64,000 bases of DNA from Brassica napus. Taxonomy: Eukaryota > Streptophyta > Magnoliopsida > Brassicales > Brassicaceae. The notes under the pieces are model-generated. The model was given only the letters and a program-made list of their open reading frames with translations. It was not told where the DNA came from and made no database searches. Shown here in pieces: positions 35,342 through 47,197 of this stretch (position 1 is the first letter of the stretch; each line of letters opens with the position of its first letter). A program made the position numbers and the translations under genes. Location of the stretch: the NCBI RefSeq assembly GCF_020379485.1, contig NC_063452.1, positions 58,053,338-58,117,337 of the forward strand, in the 5' to 3' direction.

Positions 35342-36532
35342 ATGGAGAAGGCATTGAGTTGGGAGATAGATGACATCTCCAAGAGGAACAGTTGGATAAA
35401 GTCTGATAACTTCTCAAGTGGTGGCTGCGAATGGTAAATCGAAAAAATTCACATCTAGTTTTCTTATTGATATTTTGATTTTCAGAACTAAAAAGGTTTT
35501 TGTTTTGTTTTGTTTTGTTTCTTAGGTATGCTGAGGTGGATCCCTTGGGATCCTGTTGCTCTGATCACTTGTCTCTGTTCCTTTGCGTTGGGAATCCTAA
35601 TCCATTGAGACCTGGATGGAAAAGGAGAGCTATTTTTAGCTTCGTTTTGTTGAATCAATCCGGCCAAGTTCTATTCAGATCACCAGGTAATCAATCACCT
35701 TGATTGTATACGTTCCACGAACTTGTGTGAATCTGAATGAAGAAGAAAAATTGATATATATATATATTTTTGTCTTTATCTTAAGAACAAAGGAAATACA
35801 GTTTGTTCTGCGCTGAGGTCCCAAGCTGGGGTTTCGAGAATGCGTTGCCTCTTACCAAGCTAGGGTTCCTGGAAAAGGACAAACTAACCGTTGAAGTCTA
35901 CATCAAAGTAGTTGAAGTTGTTCATCAAGGAAAATCAACTGAGAATGATATAATAGATTTCCATGGTTTCCAGATCTCTGCTTGTCAAGTAAGTTTAATG
36001 AGACTCCCATTGATCACCACCACAAAAGAGAGTGGCGGATTTTTAATCCAGTTCCTAATTATTTTCTCATTGGCAGGTTTTCCCAGTGGCCAATACTGTC
36101 TTTCAGGACCCACACTATGTAATAGATTTCAAACCTGAGAACCAATGGGTCCAAACAAAGTACATGTATCTCCTTGGCCTCGTCGAGACACTGAGCAAGC
36201 CTCCACAGAGCTTGTCTGCGACAGAACTAAGCAATGCTCAAAGAGATTTGACTGCTCTGAAGGAGTCAGGCTTCAAGCTTGACTGGCTAAATTCAAAGCT
36301 TGAGGAGGTGTCCTTGGAGTGGAAGAAAGCAGCACATTCTTTTAATGGATCTTCTGGGATCCTTCAACTAGAGGAACGGGTCGAGAATGTGGAATTGTCT
36401 TTGTCAGATGTCATAGTTGAACTAGAAAAGGTGAAGATTAAATCTGCTGGTGCTCAAGCTTTTTCGTTTCAGTTTATAGATTTTCTTATAAAGAGATTCT
36501 TTCTCTCTTGCTTCTCATTCTCAAAATCCTAG
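35342..36532 (+). CDS. MATH-domain and coiled-coil (MCC) protein
   Basis: Four exons (35342-35433, 35526-35686, 35786-35988, 36077-36532) splice in phase to 303 residues. Residues about 5-150 form a MATH/TRAF-like beta sandwich: LSWEIDDISKRNSW, GGCEWY, DHLSLFLCVGNPNPLRPGWKRRA, then KLGFLEKDKLTVEVYIKVVEVV. Residues about 225-280 are a heptad-rich coiled coil (LEERVENVELSLSDVIVELEKVK). This is the large, fast-evolving plant MCC family of protein-protein adaptors. It is not part of the conserved Arabidopsis gene row, and it lies between the two halves of the VDAC3/kinase duplication, so it was probably transposed here. A TATATATA box lies near 35266. Confidence 0.88.
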
Positions 36533-36776
36533 CTGATCTATGTCTTATAGACAGAGCTTTGAGGAGTTATCCCCCGAACCAAAAAAATATAAATATAATC
36601 GTTTAATGTGTTATGATCTCATCAACATTGAGGATGGTTCTCTGTTTCAGTTCTTATCAAGCTAAGTTTGATTTCGTTTTTTTTTTTCGGTTTATGAGCT
36701 GATCACTTTTTTTTTTTGGTTACATATATAGTACTACCATAACTAACGCATTCTCTTTTCTACGTGAAACTTAATA

Positions 36777-37466
36777 GTTATTTTTGGGTTCACCGACCAA
36801 TAGAATTTCATTATTTTAAATTTGATATCTTTTATAAAAGAAAACAAAATATTGGCAAGTTATATTATGTTTTTAAAATAAAAAAGTAAAAAAATAGTAG
36901 TTACACCTAAAAGAATTAAAAAAAAATCTTTTAACGTCGTTAGCAAAACACTAAACCATAAATCCTAATCCTTAAACCCTAAACCCTTGGATAAATCCTA
37001 AACCATTGGGTAAACTCTAAACCATTGGGTAAACCCTAAACCCTTGGACAAATCCTAAACTCTAAATAAAAACACTAAACCTTAAAACTCTAAACCTTAA
37101 ACCCTAAATCCTAAACCCTAAACCCTTGAGTGTTTTAGTGTTTAGTGATTTTGATTTAAAATTTAAGATTTATCCTAGAGTTTAGGGTTTACCCAAGGGT
37201 TTAGGGTTTAGGGTTTAGGGTTTCGGATTTAAGGTTTAGGGATTAGGATTCAGGGTTTAATGTTTTGCTGACGACGTTAAAAATATTTTTTTTTGTAATT
37301 ACTACTATTTTTTATTTATTTATTTTTACATTTTAATTTTAAAAAGATAATATAATTTGACAATATTTTGTTTCTTTTTTTAAAAGATATCGAATTTGAA
37401 ATAATGAAATTTTATTGGTTGGTGAACCTAGAGGTTCAACCTAGGGGGTGAATCCAAGAATAAGTC
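36777..37466. mobile_element. Foldback Mutator-like element with telomere-like arms
   Basis: This 690-bp element is one long inverted repeat. Its ends, GTTATTTTTGGGTTCACC and (read inward) GACTTATTCTTGGATTCACC, match, and it is flanked by an 11-bp duplication GAAACTTAATA (36766-36776 and 37467-37477). The inner arms carry AAACCCTAAACCC on the left and GGGTTTAGGGTTTAGGG on the right. Size, duplication length and long inverted ends fit a non-autonomous Mutator-like element. Confidence 0.8.
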
Positions 37467-39815
37467 GAAACTTAATATCTGTTTTGTGGTCCTCTCTTGC
37501 TATTGTGTAAACAATGGTGGAATCTTTAAGTAAAATTATTTTCGTCCGGTTTCTTTTTTCATACTTCGACATGGGGTTTTTCGTTAAAGAGGTATTATTG
37601 GTTTATATATTTTGATTGATTTAGAAATCCATGTAATATTTATAAATCTAAGTAAAATATACAAATTTTTAAAAAATTTTGGATTAGTATTTACAAATCC
37701 AAAGGTTTTCCCTCAGATTTGAATCTTTGTATTTTTTTTAAGTAAAAATCCATCCAAATCCATCCAAATCCATCCAAATCCATTATAAAATCAAATTTAT
37801 TAGTAAATCTGTACGATTGAATAACACTTGATTTGATATAGAATTTATGAATCATTAAACCAATAACACATGATTTTAATACAGATTTGAAAATCATAGA
37901 ATCAATAACACTAGATTTAGTTTGGATTTTCAAATCCATTAAAATACAACAACCAAAGGTTTTCTGGGAATTTGATGTATATGCAGAAACTTTAGGAGGT
38001 GTTATTGGTTTATATATTTTGATTGATTTAGAAATTCATGTAGTATTTATAAATCCAAGTAAAATATGCAAATCTGGAGGTTTTCCCTCGGATTTGAGTC
38101 TTTGTATTTTTAACAAAAAAATCCAAAAAATCCATTCAAATTCATTATAAAATCAAATATATTAGTAAATCCGTACGATTGAATAACACTTGATTTGATA
38201 TAGAATTTATGAATTATTAAACCAATAACACATGATTTTAATACAGATTTGAAAATCATAAAACCAATAACACTAGATTTAGTTCGGATTTTCAAATCCA
38301 TTAAAATACAACAACCAATAGTCTTGTTACTTTTGTTTAACATCTTTTTTTTTGGCAATCTTTTGTTTAACCTCTTGAGCACTGTATATATACGTATGTT
38401 ATTAACTTACACCTAAAAGAATTAAAAAAAAATCTTTTTAACGTCGTCAGCAGAACACTAAACCCTAAATCCTAATCCATAAACCCTAAACCCTTGGATA
38501 AATCCTAAACCCTTGGGTAAACTCTAAACCCTAAACCCTAAATCCTAAACCCTAAACCCTTGAGTGTTTTAGTGTTTAATGATTTTGATTTAAAGTTTAA
38601 AATTTATCCTAAAATTTAGGGTTTACCCAAGGGTTTAGGGTTTAGGGTTTAGGGTTTCGGATTTAAGGTTTAGGGATTAGGATTCAGGGTTTAATGTTTT
38701 GCTGACGACGTTAAAAATATTTCTTTTTGTAATTACTACTATTTTTTATTTATTTATTTTTACATTTTAATTTTAAAAAGATAATATAATTTGACAATAT
38801 TTTGTTTCATTTTTTTAAAGATATCGAATTTGAAATAATGAAATTCTATGGTTGATGAATCTAGAGGTTCAACCTAGGAGGTGAATCCAAGAATAAGTCG
38901 AAACTTAATATCTGTTTTGTGGTCCTCTCTTGCTATTGTGTAAACAATGGTGGAATCTTTATGTAAAATTATTTTCGTCCGGTTTCTTTTTTCATACTTC
39001 GACATGGGGTTTTTCGTTAAAGAGGTATTATTGGTTTATATATTTTGATTGATTTAGAAATCTATGTAATATTTATAAATCTAAGTAAAATATACAGATT
39101 TTTAAAAAAATTTGGATTAGTATTTACAAATCCAAAGGTTTTCTCTCAGATTTGAATCTTTGTATTTTTTTAAATAAAAATCCATCCAAATCCATTATGA
39201 AATCAAATTTATTAGTAAATATGTACGATTGAATAACACTTGATTTGATATAGAATTTATGAATCATTAAACCAATAACACATGATTTTAATACAGATTT
39301 GAAAATCATAGAACCAATAACACTAGATTTAGTTTGGATTTTCAAATCCATTAAAATACAACAACCAAATGTTTTCTGGGAATTTGATGTATATGCAGAA
39401 ACTTTAGTAGGTGTTATTGGTTTATATATTTTGATTGATTTAGAAATTCATGTAGTATTTATAAATCCAAGTAAAATATGCAAATCTGGAGGTTTTCCCT
39501 CGGATTTGAGTCTTTGTATTTTTAACAAAAAAATCCAAAAAATCCATTCAAATTCATTATAAAATCAAATATATTAGTAAATCTGTACGATTGAATAACA
39601 CTTGATTTGATATAGAATTTATGAATTATTAAACCAATAACACATGATTTTAATACAGATTTGAAAATCATAAAACCAATAACACTAGATTTAGTTCGGA
39701 TTTCCAAATCCATTAAAATACAACAACCAATAGTTTTGTTACTTTTGTTTAACCTCCTTTTTTTGGCAATCTTTTGTTTAACCTCTTGAGCACTGTATAT
39801 ATACGTATGTTATTA
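36901..39815. repeat. 1.5-kb tandem duplication
   Basis: The segment 36901-38406 is repeated at 38407-39815 (offset 1506 bp; the second copy lacks about 95 bp). The unit starts inside the left arm of the foldback element and runs to ACGTATGTTATTA. The second copy therefore carries a left-truncated element with only one complete end and no left target duplication. The inner MITEs are duplicated too. Confidence 0.88.
37585..38320. mobile_element. Two adjacent MITEs (ATTGGTT family)
   Basis: Two units (about 37588-37960 and 37996-38320) start GGTTTATATATTTTGATTG and end with ATTAAAATACAACAACC, giving imperfect inverted ends with a shared ATTGGTT. Inside are repeated ACCAATAACAC and AGATTTGAAAATCAT words. 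Two further copies occur at about 39024-39368 and 39410-39735 through the tandem duplication. The superfamily was not resolved. Confidence 0.55.
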
Positions 39816-40070
39816 TTATATAAACAGAGATGTTCATGAATCACGTTAATATTATTATATAAACAGAGATGTTCATGAAAATTGTTTGGTATCATTATTG
39901 TTTTTTTTAACACTATTGTTAAACCTGGTTCAACCGTTCTTGGTAACACTATTGTTTGGTATATATAAACAGAGATGTTCATGAATCACATTACTATTAT
40001 TACATAAACAGAGATGTTCATGAAAATTGCTATCATTATTGTTAAACCTGGTTCAACCGTTCTTGTGTCC
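39815..40070. repeat. Two-level tandem repeat, GAGATGTTCATGAA
   Basis: ATAAACAGAGATGTTCATGAA occurs four times in pairs. Each pair is followed by a block containing TTAAACCTGGTTCAACCG, so a unit of roughly 140 bp is duplicated and itself contains a duplication of about 45 bp. Confidence 0.75.
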
Positions 40071-40352
40071 CAATAATACACCACCAAATCGTATTTCAAT
40101 AATATTTTATTAAAAAGTATTCGATTACATTTGATTTTAATTCATTTAATTTTTAAAAAAGTATAAAGTAATCATTTTTAATTGATTTGATTTTCTAATT
40201 TGAACGTATTTAAATTAGTAATTTAATAAAATTATTTTTTTCAATTTGCAAATTAATAATTTGTATACAATTTTATTATTTTAACAATTGAATAATTTTA
40301 GTACTGTTGTTTTTACTGAAAAAGATTAAACTTATAAAATATATTTATTAAA

Positions 40353-40625
40353 GAAGGCAATTCTCTCAAATAGTGTTTTTTAAGTTTTTGTCACAGACAT
40401 AGTTCCAAAAAAATGACAAATATAGTTCCTTTTATTTTGAAAATTTTAATTTTTTTTTTTTACTTTTGAAATCATATCCCCAAACAATCATCCATTAACT
40501 CTAGACCCTAAGTTCAGATTAGTGAACCTTAGGGTAAAAATACATTTTTACACTTTAATAAAAGTTATTTTGGTCAGTTTCTTCATTGGAAGCTATTTTT
40601 GTGACAAAAACGTACGAAATTTCTC
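40353..40625. mobile_element. Mutator-type MITE, 273 bp
   Basis: An exact 9-bp duplication TTTATTAAA (40344-40352 and 40626-40634) flanks it. The ends GCAATTCTCTC and, read inward, GAGAAATTTCG are similar, and internal AAGTTTTTGTCACA occurs inverted near both ends. The features fit a small non-autonomous Mutator-like element. Confidence 0.7.
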
Positions 40626-41880
40626 TTTATTAAATCTAATTAATCAACTGCTAATTATTCAACTAAATTACTTTACTGCAACTAAACTTTAAATACGTAA
40701 TTTAGAAATTTGATTAAACTTATGTACATTGAATAATAAAGTTAAATATAATTTTACTTATTTAACTATCCAACAAAAAATATAATTTTTTTTTTGGGGT
40801 TTTTGCCAAAACTAACCCACAACTTGATTTTAATCCCAAACCTATACCCAAACTTGAATCAAATGCAAAACTAACCTAAAAGCCTAGTGAAATTACAGCT
40901 CAACCCCTTGTGACCAAACAAAAAAATAGAAGCCATTTTTACGAATATAGCCCCAGTAAATCGTCTGAGTCGTCTGAGATGTTGGAAGTCGTCTGGACGA
41001 CTGAAGTTTAAGTCGTCTGGTACCAGTTTATTTTAAAAATAATTTATAAATCTTGTAAAAAAATATTTTGATGCGTGAAAAATAAAAATCAAGTAATTAT
41101 AAACAGTTTTAAGTGATATAAATTAAGATATGATAAAATTGATTTGTTTTGAAGATAGATGAGTGGAAGTAGTGAATCATGAAATACTTTGGTTTAGTAG
41201 TTTGGCAAACATATGTTGTAGTATTGTATGTATTGTTAGGGTTAGATTTTGAAAAACTAAAATGTTTTTTTCAAAAATTAGTTTTCACCTATATGTGTTT
41301 ATTTATGTGTATAGTAAACACTTTTCAAGTTTGATTTGATTTTATGAAGTCTTTAATTAGATAATTAAGTTTAGGGGTTATGTTTAGGGTGTGGACGACT
41401 TATATTTCAGTCATCTGTTGAATAATTTACTCGGACGACGTATATTTTAGTCGTCTATTGAATAATTTACTCGGACGACTTACATTTCAGTCGTCTGGTG
41501 AAGAAATTAAAACAGATGACTTACATGTAAGTCGTCCAAATATTCCCGCCTAAAATTTTTTAAAAAAACTATTTTCCCGCTTAAATAATTTAAACCAGAC
41601 GACTTACTTGTAAGTCGTCTGGAAAGTCTTCTATTTTAGTTTCCCGCTAAAAATATTTAATTTCCCGCTAAAAATATTAAACTCTTCTGGACGACTTACA
41701 TGTAAGTCGTCTGTTTTAATTTCTTCACCAGACGACTGAAATGTAAGTCGTCCAGGAAGTCGTCTGAGTAAAAAATATTTAATCTAATTGGATTTTTTGT
41801 CTCCCTATATAAAGAAAAATTTACACATTCTCTCTCTTCCTCTCAAATGGCTGCAACAAAAATGTAATGTTCATCATTCT

Positions 41881-43060
41881 AAAACTCTCCAACCTCTCTC
41901 TAATCTCTTTGACTTGAAAACACCAAACTTTATATGAATTTTTCAGTTTTGTCTCATGTATTTCTTACTAATCTATCTCTTTTACAGGTTTTTAATCAAA
42001 TGGTACTCATCTTCCATTAATTTAAAGGTAAATCTATTAATTTTAGATATGTATTTTTGTGTGTTCTATAAATGTAGATTTATCTAATCTTCCACTCATT
42101 TTCTCTATTTTTAAGTCATTTGAACGTTTTTGGATATGCAGGTTTTTCAGATCTGGATTTGATATGCAGGTTTTTCAGATCTGGAAGACTTCTTGTACGA
42201 CTTACCTGTTAGTCGTCTGGAAGTCGTCTGGAAGTCGTCTGGACTTCTTGGAAGTCTTCTGACAAAGTCGTCTGGACTTCCAGGAAGTCGTCTGGACTTC
42301 CAGGAAGTCGTCTGGACTTCCAGGAAGTCGTCTGGACTTCCAGGAAGTCGTCTGGACTTCAGGGAAGTCGTCTGGACTTCCAGGAAGTTGTCTGGACTTC
42401 ATGGAAGTCTTCTGACGAAGTCTCCCTTTCATAATAGATCTGAGCGTTTTGGTAAGTTCTTATGTCTGATTTTTCTTCATTTGAGAACTTCTTGTTGTAT
42501 AAAGTTCTTACTTTTTTCCCAAACTAAAACTCTCCAAACCCACTCTAATCTCTTTGACTTGAAAACACCAAACTTTATATGAATTTTCCAGTTTTGTCTC
42601 ATGTCTTTCTTTCTAATCTATCTTTTTTGCAGGTTTTTAATTAGATGGTACTCATCTTCCACTAATTTAAAGGTAAATCTATTATTTTTAGATATGTATT
42701 TTTGTGTGTTCTGTAAAGGTAGATTTATCTAATCTTTCACACATTTTTTCTGTTTTTAAGCCATTTGAACGTTTTTGGATATGCAGGTTTTTCAAATCTG
42801 GATTTAATATGCAGGTTTTTCAGATCTGGAAAACTTCTGGGACGACTTACCTGTTAGTCGTCTGGAAGTCGTCTGGAAGTCGTTTGGAAGTCGTCTGGAC
42901 TTCTTGGAAGTCTTCTGACAAAGTCGTCTGGACTTCCTGTAAAGTCGTCTGGAAGTCGTCTGAACTTCCTAAAAGTCTTCTGACAAAGTCGTCTGAACTT
43001 CTTGGAAGTCGTCTGGACTTCTTAGAAGTCGTCTGGACTTCTTAAAAGTCGTGTGGTCTT
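41881..43060 (+). repeat. 645-bp direct duplication inside the Mutator-like element
   Basis: The stretch from AAAACTCTCC at 41881 recurs from 42526 in the same order: CTTTGACTTGAAAACACC, a TTACAG/TTGCAG acceptor-like site, TTTTTAATYARATGG, AAAGGTAAATC, a GTTTTTCAGATCTGG block and a GTCGTCTGG array. The repeated exon-like and splice-like pieces suggest a captured or spliced transcription unit rather than random DNA. Confidence 0.75.
42213..42420 (+). repeat. 20-bp array GTCGTCTGGACTTCCAGGAA
   Basis: About eight tandem units of 20 bp, mostly identical. Since 20 is not a multiple of three, each strand reads a 20-residue periodic peptide through all frames and remains open (42193-42582 plus, 42432-42202 minus). 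A degenerate sister array lies at 42845-43060. The coding potential is a by-product of the unit. Confidence 0.85.
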
Positions 43061-43692
43061 GTCTACTCAAGTGGAATCCAAGCTTGTCTTTGTAGAGGAA
43101 AGATCTATAATAGTTTTGTTTGTGGTCTGTTTTGTGAATTGCATGTCTACTCTTTTAGTTGTGAATTTTTTGTAAAATCAGTAATAATGTTTTCCAAGAT
43201 GTATTAAATGTGCTAACAATGTGTTTACACATTTACAAATCAATGAAATAATAGACTTCAGTAGCCTTTTTCTTATCTTTGGATCTCTCATATGCAATAA
43301 TAAACTCCAATGGCCTTGTTCTCATCTTAATAAACAAGAATGTTGGTAGCTTTATATTGATACAACATTTTAAGAAGTATTTTAACCCTTCTTCCAACTC
43401 ATAACAATAGTCATCATTATTGTCTATAACAATAATACTTAAGAGATGGAAACAAACAATAGTAACTAGTCAAAGCATATCATATTTTATTATAAGTTTG
43501 TGTTGAAAAACTTAGTCAAATTTAGTAAAACTAAGGGAGAGAACATATTTTGTAAATATGAGTTTTACATATCTTGAAGTTACTTATCACTCTTAAAAAT
43601 ACAAGTTATTCAAAAACTAACGTAGAAGACTTAAAAACTAGCGGAGAAGACGCGGACGACTTCAATCTAAGTTGTCCAGACGACTAAACTAT

Positions 43693-44486
43693 ACGTCGTC
43701 TGGTCAACACAGAGGTTATTTTTGCAATTGACTTTGAAATCTGTTATTTCGGACGACTGAAAAATAAGTCGTCTACTATTGTTTGGCTAAAAAAAAAACT
43801 CCAAAAAAGCTAGACGACTTACATTTCAGTCGTCATAGGTTAGTTTTGCATTTGACTGGATAATTTCAGAAGTTTGACTTTTCTGGACGACTTACATTTC
43901 AGTCGTCTAGTGAAAATTAAAATAATAATATTTTTTTAAAAGTAGACGACTTACAGTTAAGTCGTCATAGGTTAGTTTTGCAATTGAAAAAAAAAACTTC
44001 AAGATTTAATTATATACAGACGACTTATAATTCAGTCGTCCACGAGACGACTGAAATGTAAGTCGTCCAGGATTTACGAGGTTTGACCAGAATCTCAGAA
44101 AAAAATCCTGGACGACTTACAAGTAAGTCGTCTCGTGGACGACTGAAGTATAAGTCGTCTGTGTATAATTAAATTTTGAAGTTTTTTTTTTTCAATTGCA
44201 AAACTAACCTATGACGACTTAACTGTAAGTCGTCTACTTTTAAAAAAATATTATTATTTTAATTTTCGCCAGACGACTGAAATGTAAGTCGTCTAGGGAA
44301 GTCAAACTTCTGAAATTATCCAGTCAAATGCAAAACTAACCTATGACGACTGAAATGTAAGTCGTCTAGGTTCTTTGGAAATTTTTTTGAAACCAAACAA
44401 AAACAGACGACTTAACTTTCAGTCGTCTCAGGTTACAGATTTCAAAGTCAATTGCAAAAATAACCTCTGCGTTGACCAGACGACTT
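43693..44486. repeat. 800-bp inverted repeat centred at about 44090
   Basis: The left arm (from GTCGTCTGGTCAAC) and right arm (to GTTGACCAGACGAC) pair over about 380 bp with modest mismatch, around a central loop of about 40 bp at 44076-44115. Both arms contain AGGTTATTTTTGCAATTGAC and CATAGGTTAGTTTTGCA in mirror order. A transcript would fold into a long hairpin. Confidence 0.85.
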
Positions 44487-45155
44487 CCAGGTAAGTTGTC
44501 TACAGCCAGACGACTTCCCAAGTAAGTCGTCTGACGAACAGATCTGGAAAAAAACTCGATGTCATACCTTAAATTGGTGAGCATACATAAGGCTTCTCCA
44601 AGCACACAGAATCACAAACGAAAGTAACCCACCCAGAATCATTAGCTTCTATGACTCTATGAACCATAAAAAATTTAGAATCAATATCTTGGGTTTTTTT
44701 AGCTCATTGTGGAGAGAAAGTGAGAGATATGTTGTGTTTAGTTCACAAGAATGGAAAAAGAAGAAGGGTAAATCGATTTTGGGAGCATTAAGAGCTTCAA
44801 ATTGGTTGTTCATGGTGGTTGTGGTATTGATGACAATGGCAATCTTGTAATTACTTGAAGATGATGAGGGTGAGAGAGTAAAAATGTCATTTTCGAAAAA
44901 AAAAAGAAAAAAAAAATTGATGGCATTTTCGTAAATTATATGAACTTGTGGGGTGAATAGGGCAAAACCAATTTTCAAAAAAAAAGGAGGTTAGTTTTGT
45001 GTTTGACTTTAAGTTATAGGTCAATTCTGCAAAAAGCCCTTTTTTTTTTTTGATATGATGATTTAAAAATTATAAAATCTCTAAAAATCTGTCAAGATGT
45101 CAATATTTATAATAATTCTATCATGTTACAATAATCTTAATGTTTTGTTTAAAAG

Positions 45156-45463
45156 GAACGACAAATGGTGAGAGATTGAATGCATCATACTACCACATTG
45201 TCAACCCGTTGAAGAACATGGTGGTTGGAGCTGAAGTTAACCACAACTTGAAGAGCCAAGTGAACTCCATAACCGTGGGTGCTCAGCACGCTCTGGACCC
45301 ATTGACCACAGTGAAGGCACGCGTGAACAATGCAGATATAGCCAACGCGTTGATCCAGCACGAGTGGCGTCCAAATTCGTTCATCACCGTCTCTGGAGAG
45401 GTTGACTCTAAGGCAATCGAGAAGAGTGCCAAGGTTGGGTTTGCTCTCGCTCTCAAGCCTTAA
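45156..45463 (+). pseudogene. Duplicate of the last VDAC3 exon
   Basis: This matches exon 6 of VDAC3 (30944-31250) to the stop codon, about 90% identical or more. A 1-bp insertion near 45168 (AAATGGTGAG for AAAGGTGAG) breaks the exon frame at its start. No exons 1-5 are present. The remaining 100 codons keep the barrel C-terminus with a few substitutions. It marks the left end of duplication copy B. Confidence 0.92.
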
Positions 45464-45770
45464 GAAGAAAAGATGAACCATACAAGTCTCTTTCTTTTCT
45501 ACAAAATTAAAAGATGAACCATAAAATTGTTTATTTGTTTTCCTTTTCTACAAAATTAAAAAAAAATACTACGAAGGGATCGTCTTTGAAGATGAACCAT
45601 ACAAGTCTCTTTCTTGATTATTTGCCTCTTTAGTTTTGTTTTTTCTAGTGATCTGCTAAAAAAATCTGTTCCACTCGATTTGATTTTCGAGTTCTTTAGT
45701 GAAGTTTCTCAGGGGTTCTTTACTTTTGTCCCTTGATTTATTTGATTATGCCAGGAGATTTGATTTTGTC

Positions 45771-46528
45771 TAGAGATGGTAATTATGGGACCTGGACTAC
45801 GGAGACTTGGCCTGTAAAGGATTGTCGCGGGATGGTATTGGAACAAAGTTTTCTACAGACCTCGCGGGACAGGTTGTTGCGGGATTGTGTTTTTTGAGAT
45901 GGGCCAAAACAGGTCATCAACATTACAAGGACCCGCATTTTTTCATTTCTTGTTTTACCTGAAAAAAATGAAAAAGAGATTGAGAAGAAAGCGACTCCGG
46001 CTATGATAATTCGAGCTCCGGCGATGATGATTAGAGCTCCGGCGATGACGAATCAAGCTCCAAATTTCTCTTTTTATCTATTTAGGGTTTGACAGCTTTG
46101 ATTTATTGTTTGGTTTTATTTAATTTTTGGATTCAGCGAACTAAAGCATTGGTTATGAAATTATGAGTTATAAGATAATGAAAAATATTTTCTGCAATTA
46201 TTTACTTGGTATGTTGATATATATGGAGTGTGACAAAAGTAACTACAACTATTGTTTTGAATAACAAATAAGCAAATCAATGACTAATGAATCATGTCCA
46301 GTTCAATCGACGATTTGAATCATGTCCTAGAATAGTCTGAAGTGTTCTACTGCATGTACTATCACCTGTTCCGCGGGCCGACCTGCAAAAGCTTGTACAT
46401 ATAGCATGATGAGTTTGGACAGCTATTTCGGAGACTGCAGCCCGCGCAGATTTGATCTGCCGTGACCCGCCTGAAAACAATCCTTCTGCGGTCCAGAACG
46501 GAACTGAACAACCTATTTGCCATCTCTA
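45771..46528. mobile_element. Non-autonomous hAT element (758 bp)
   Basis: The ends TAGAGATGGTAA and TTGCCATCTCTA are inverted repeats of the classic hAT TAGAGATGGCAA type. The flanks are ATTTTGTC (45763-45770) and ATTTTTGTC (46529-46537), an 8-bp duplication with one extra T. The paralogous site near 31540-31560 is uninterrupted. A short GAGCTCCGGCGATGA triplicate lies at 45985-46060. Confidence 0.85.
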
Positions 46529-46942
46529 ATTTTTGTCTCGACTTGTTTCAGTCCATTACTTTGTTTTGCTATAATCTGGCCTTGTGCTCACACATGGTTT
46601 TAGTTAAATATAGTTGAATCTTATGAGTATTATTCTTCACATTTAATTCCAAAATATTATTTTCGCAAGTGTGTTTTAGAGATATTTTTTTGGCCTTTCA
46701 AATGGCTACTTAGGCCTACAATCCGCTAGTTAGTTTGGTTAAACATAAATTTTATCGAATTAATCCGAAATAAAATTTTGGTTTGATATTTTCTAGTTTG
46801 ATTGTTGAAAATTATTATGGAAGTTTTGATTTTGGTTAAATTTTAGTTAAATTTTGTCATAACTTTGTATAAATTTGATAATTTTGGTTAATTTAGGTTA
46901 ATTAGGTTATTTTGATTTAAAATTTGATTAGTTTGGTTTGAG

Positions 46943-47175
46943 TTTTTTTTTTTTTGATAACCGAGTGTCCTGGCCCCACCATGGTGGTCCAGACTAGAGA
47001 CCGAACCCTTTAGTGGCGCGGATGCACACCCGAAGTGGGTCATGGCCAGACAACGGTCTTCGGTCTCGGGCGCCAGAGCAAGTCCGCATGTAAATTCTCT
47101 GGTGGCCAGTGCGAGTCGAACCCGGGGCCGTACTTGCAGCCGCAAGCCGTTTACCACCAGACTAACTCGTCCTGG
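46943..47175 (-). mobile_element. tRNA-derived SINE
   Basis: Read on the minus strand it has a box A-like TAGTCTGGTGG, a box B GGTTCGACTC about 35 bp later, a unique body and an A-rich tail (T run at 46943-46955). This is the layout of Brassicaceae SINEs transcribed by RNA polymerase III. Target duplications were not clear. Confidence 0.75.
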
Positions 47176-47197
47176 TTAAACTGTATAGGTTGAACTT

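Larger units (their letters stand above)
40796..45039. mobile_element. Mutator-like element rich in GACGACTT words (4.2 kb)
   Basis: The ends GGGGTTTTTGCCAAAACTAACC and (read inward) GGGCTTTTTGCAGAATTGACC match, and both flanks are T runs, so the target duplication is probably poly(T) and cannot be proved. No transposase frame was found. The interior holds dozens of GACGACTT/AAGTCGTC words, often as palindromes such as GACTTACATGTAAGTC. It also has a promoter-like CTATATAAAG (41813), a 645-bp direct duplication, two 20-bp arrays and an 800-bp inverted repeat. Confidence 0.68.

Noticed and set aside
36960..37260. Telomere or telomere-derived block
   Set aside because: AAACCCT words are interrupted, inverted on the two arms, and lie inside a transposon with a target duplication.
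42193..43045. Plus- and minus-strand open frames of 76-129 codons
   Set aside because: They are explained by the 20-bp GTCGTCTGG array being open in all frames.
45140..45463. A 107-codon gene starting MFCLKG
   Set aside because: The start lies in duplicated intron sequence; the body is the VDAC3 last exon with a frame-breaking insertion.
47080..47175. Possible tRNA gene
   Set aside because: The box A and box B words belong to a SINE; no acceptor stem or full cloverleaf is present.
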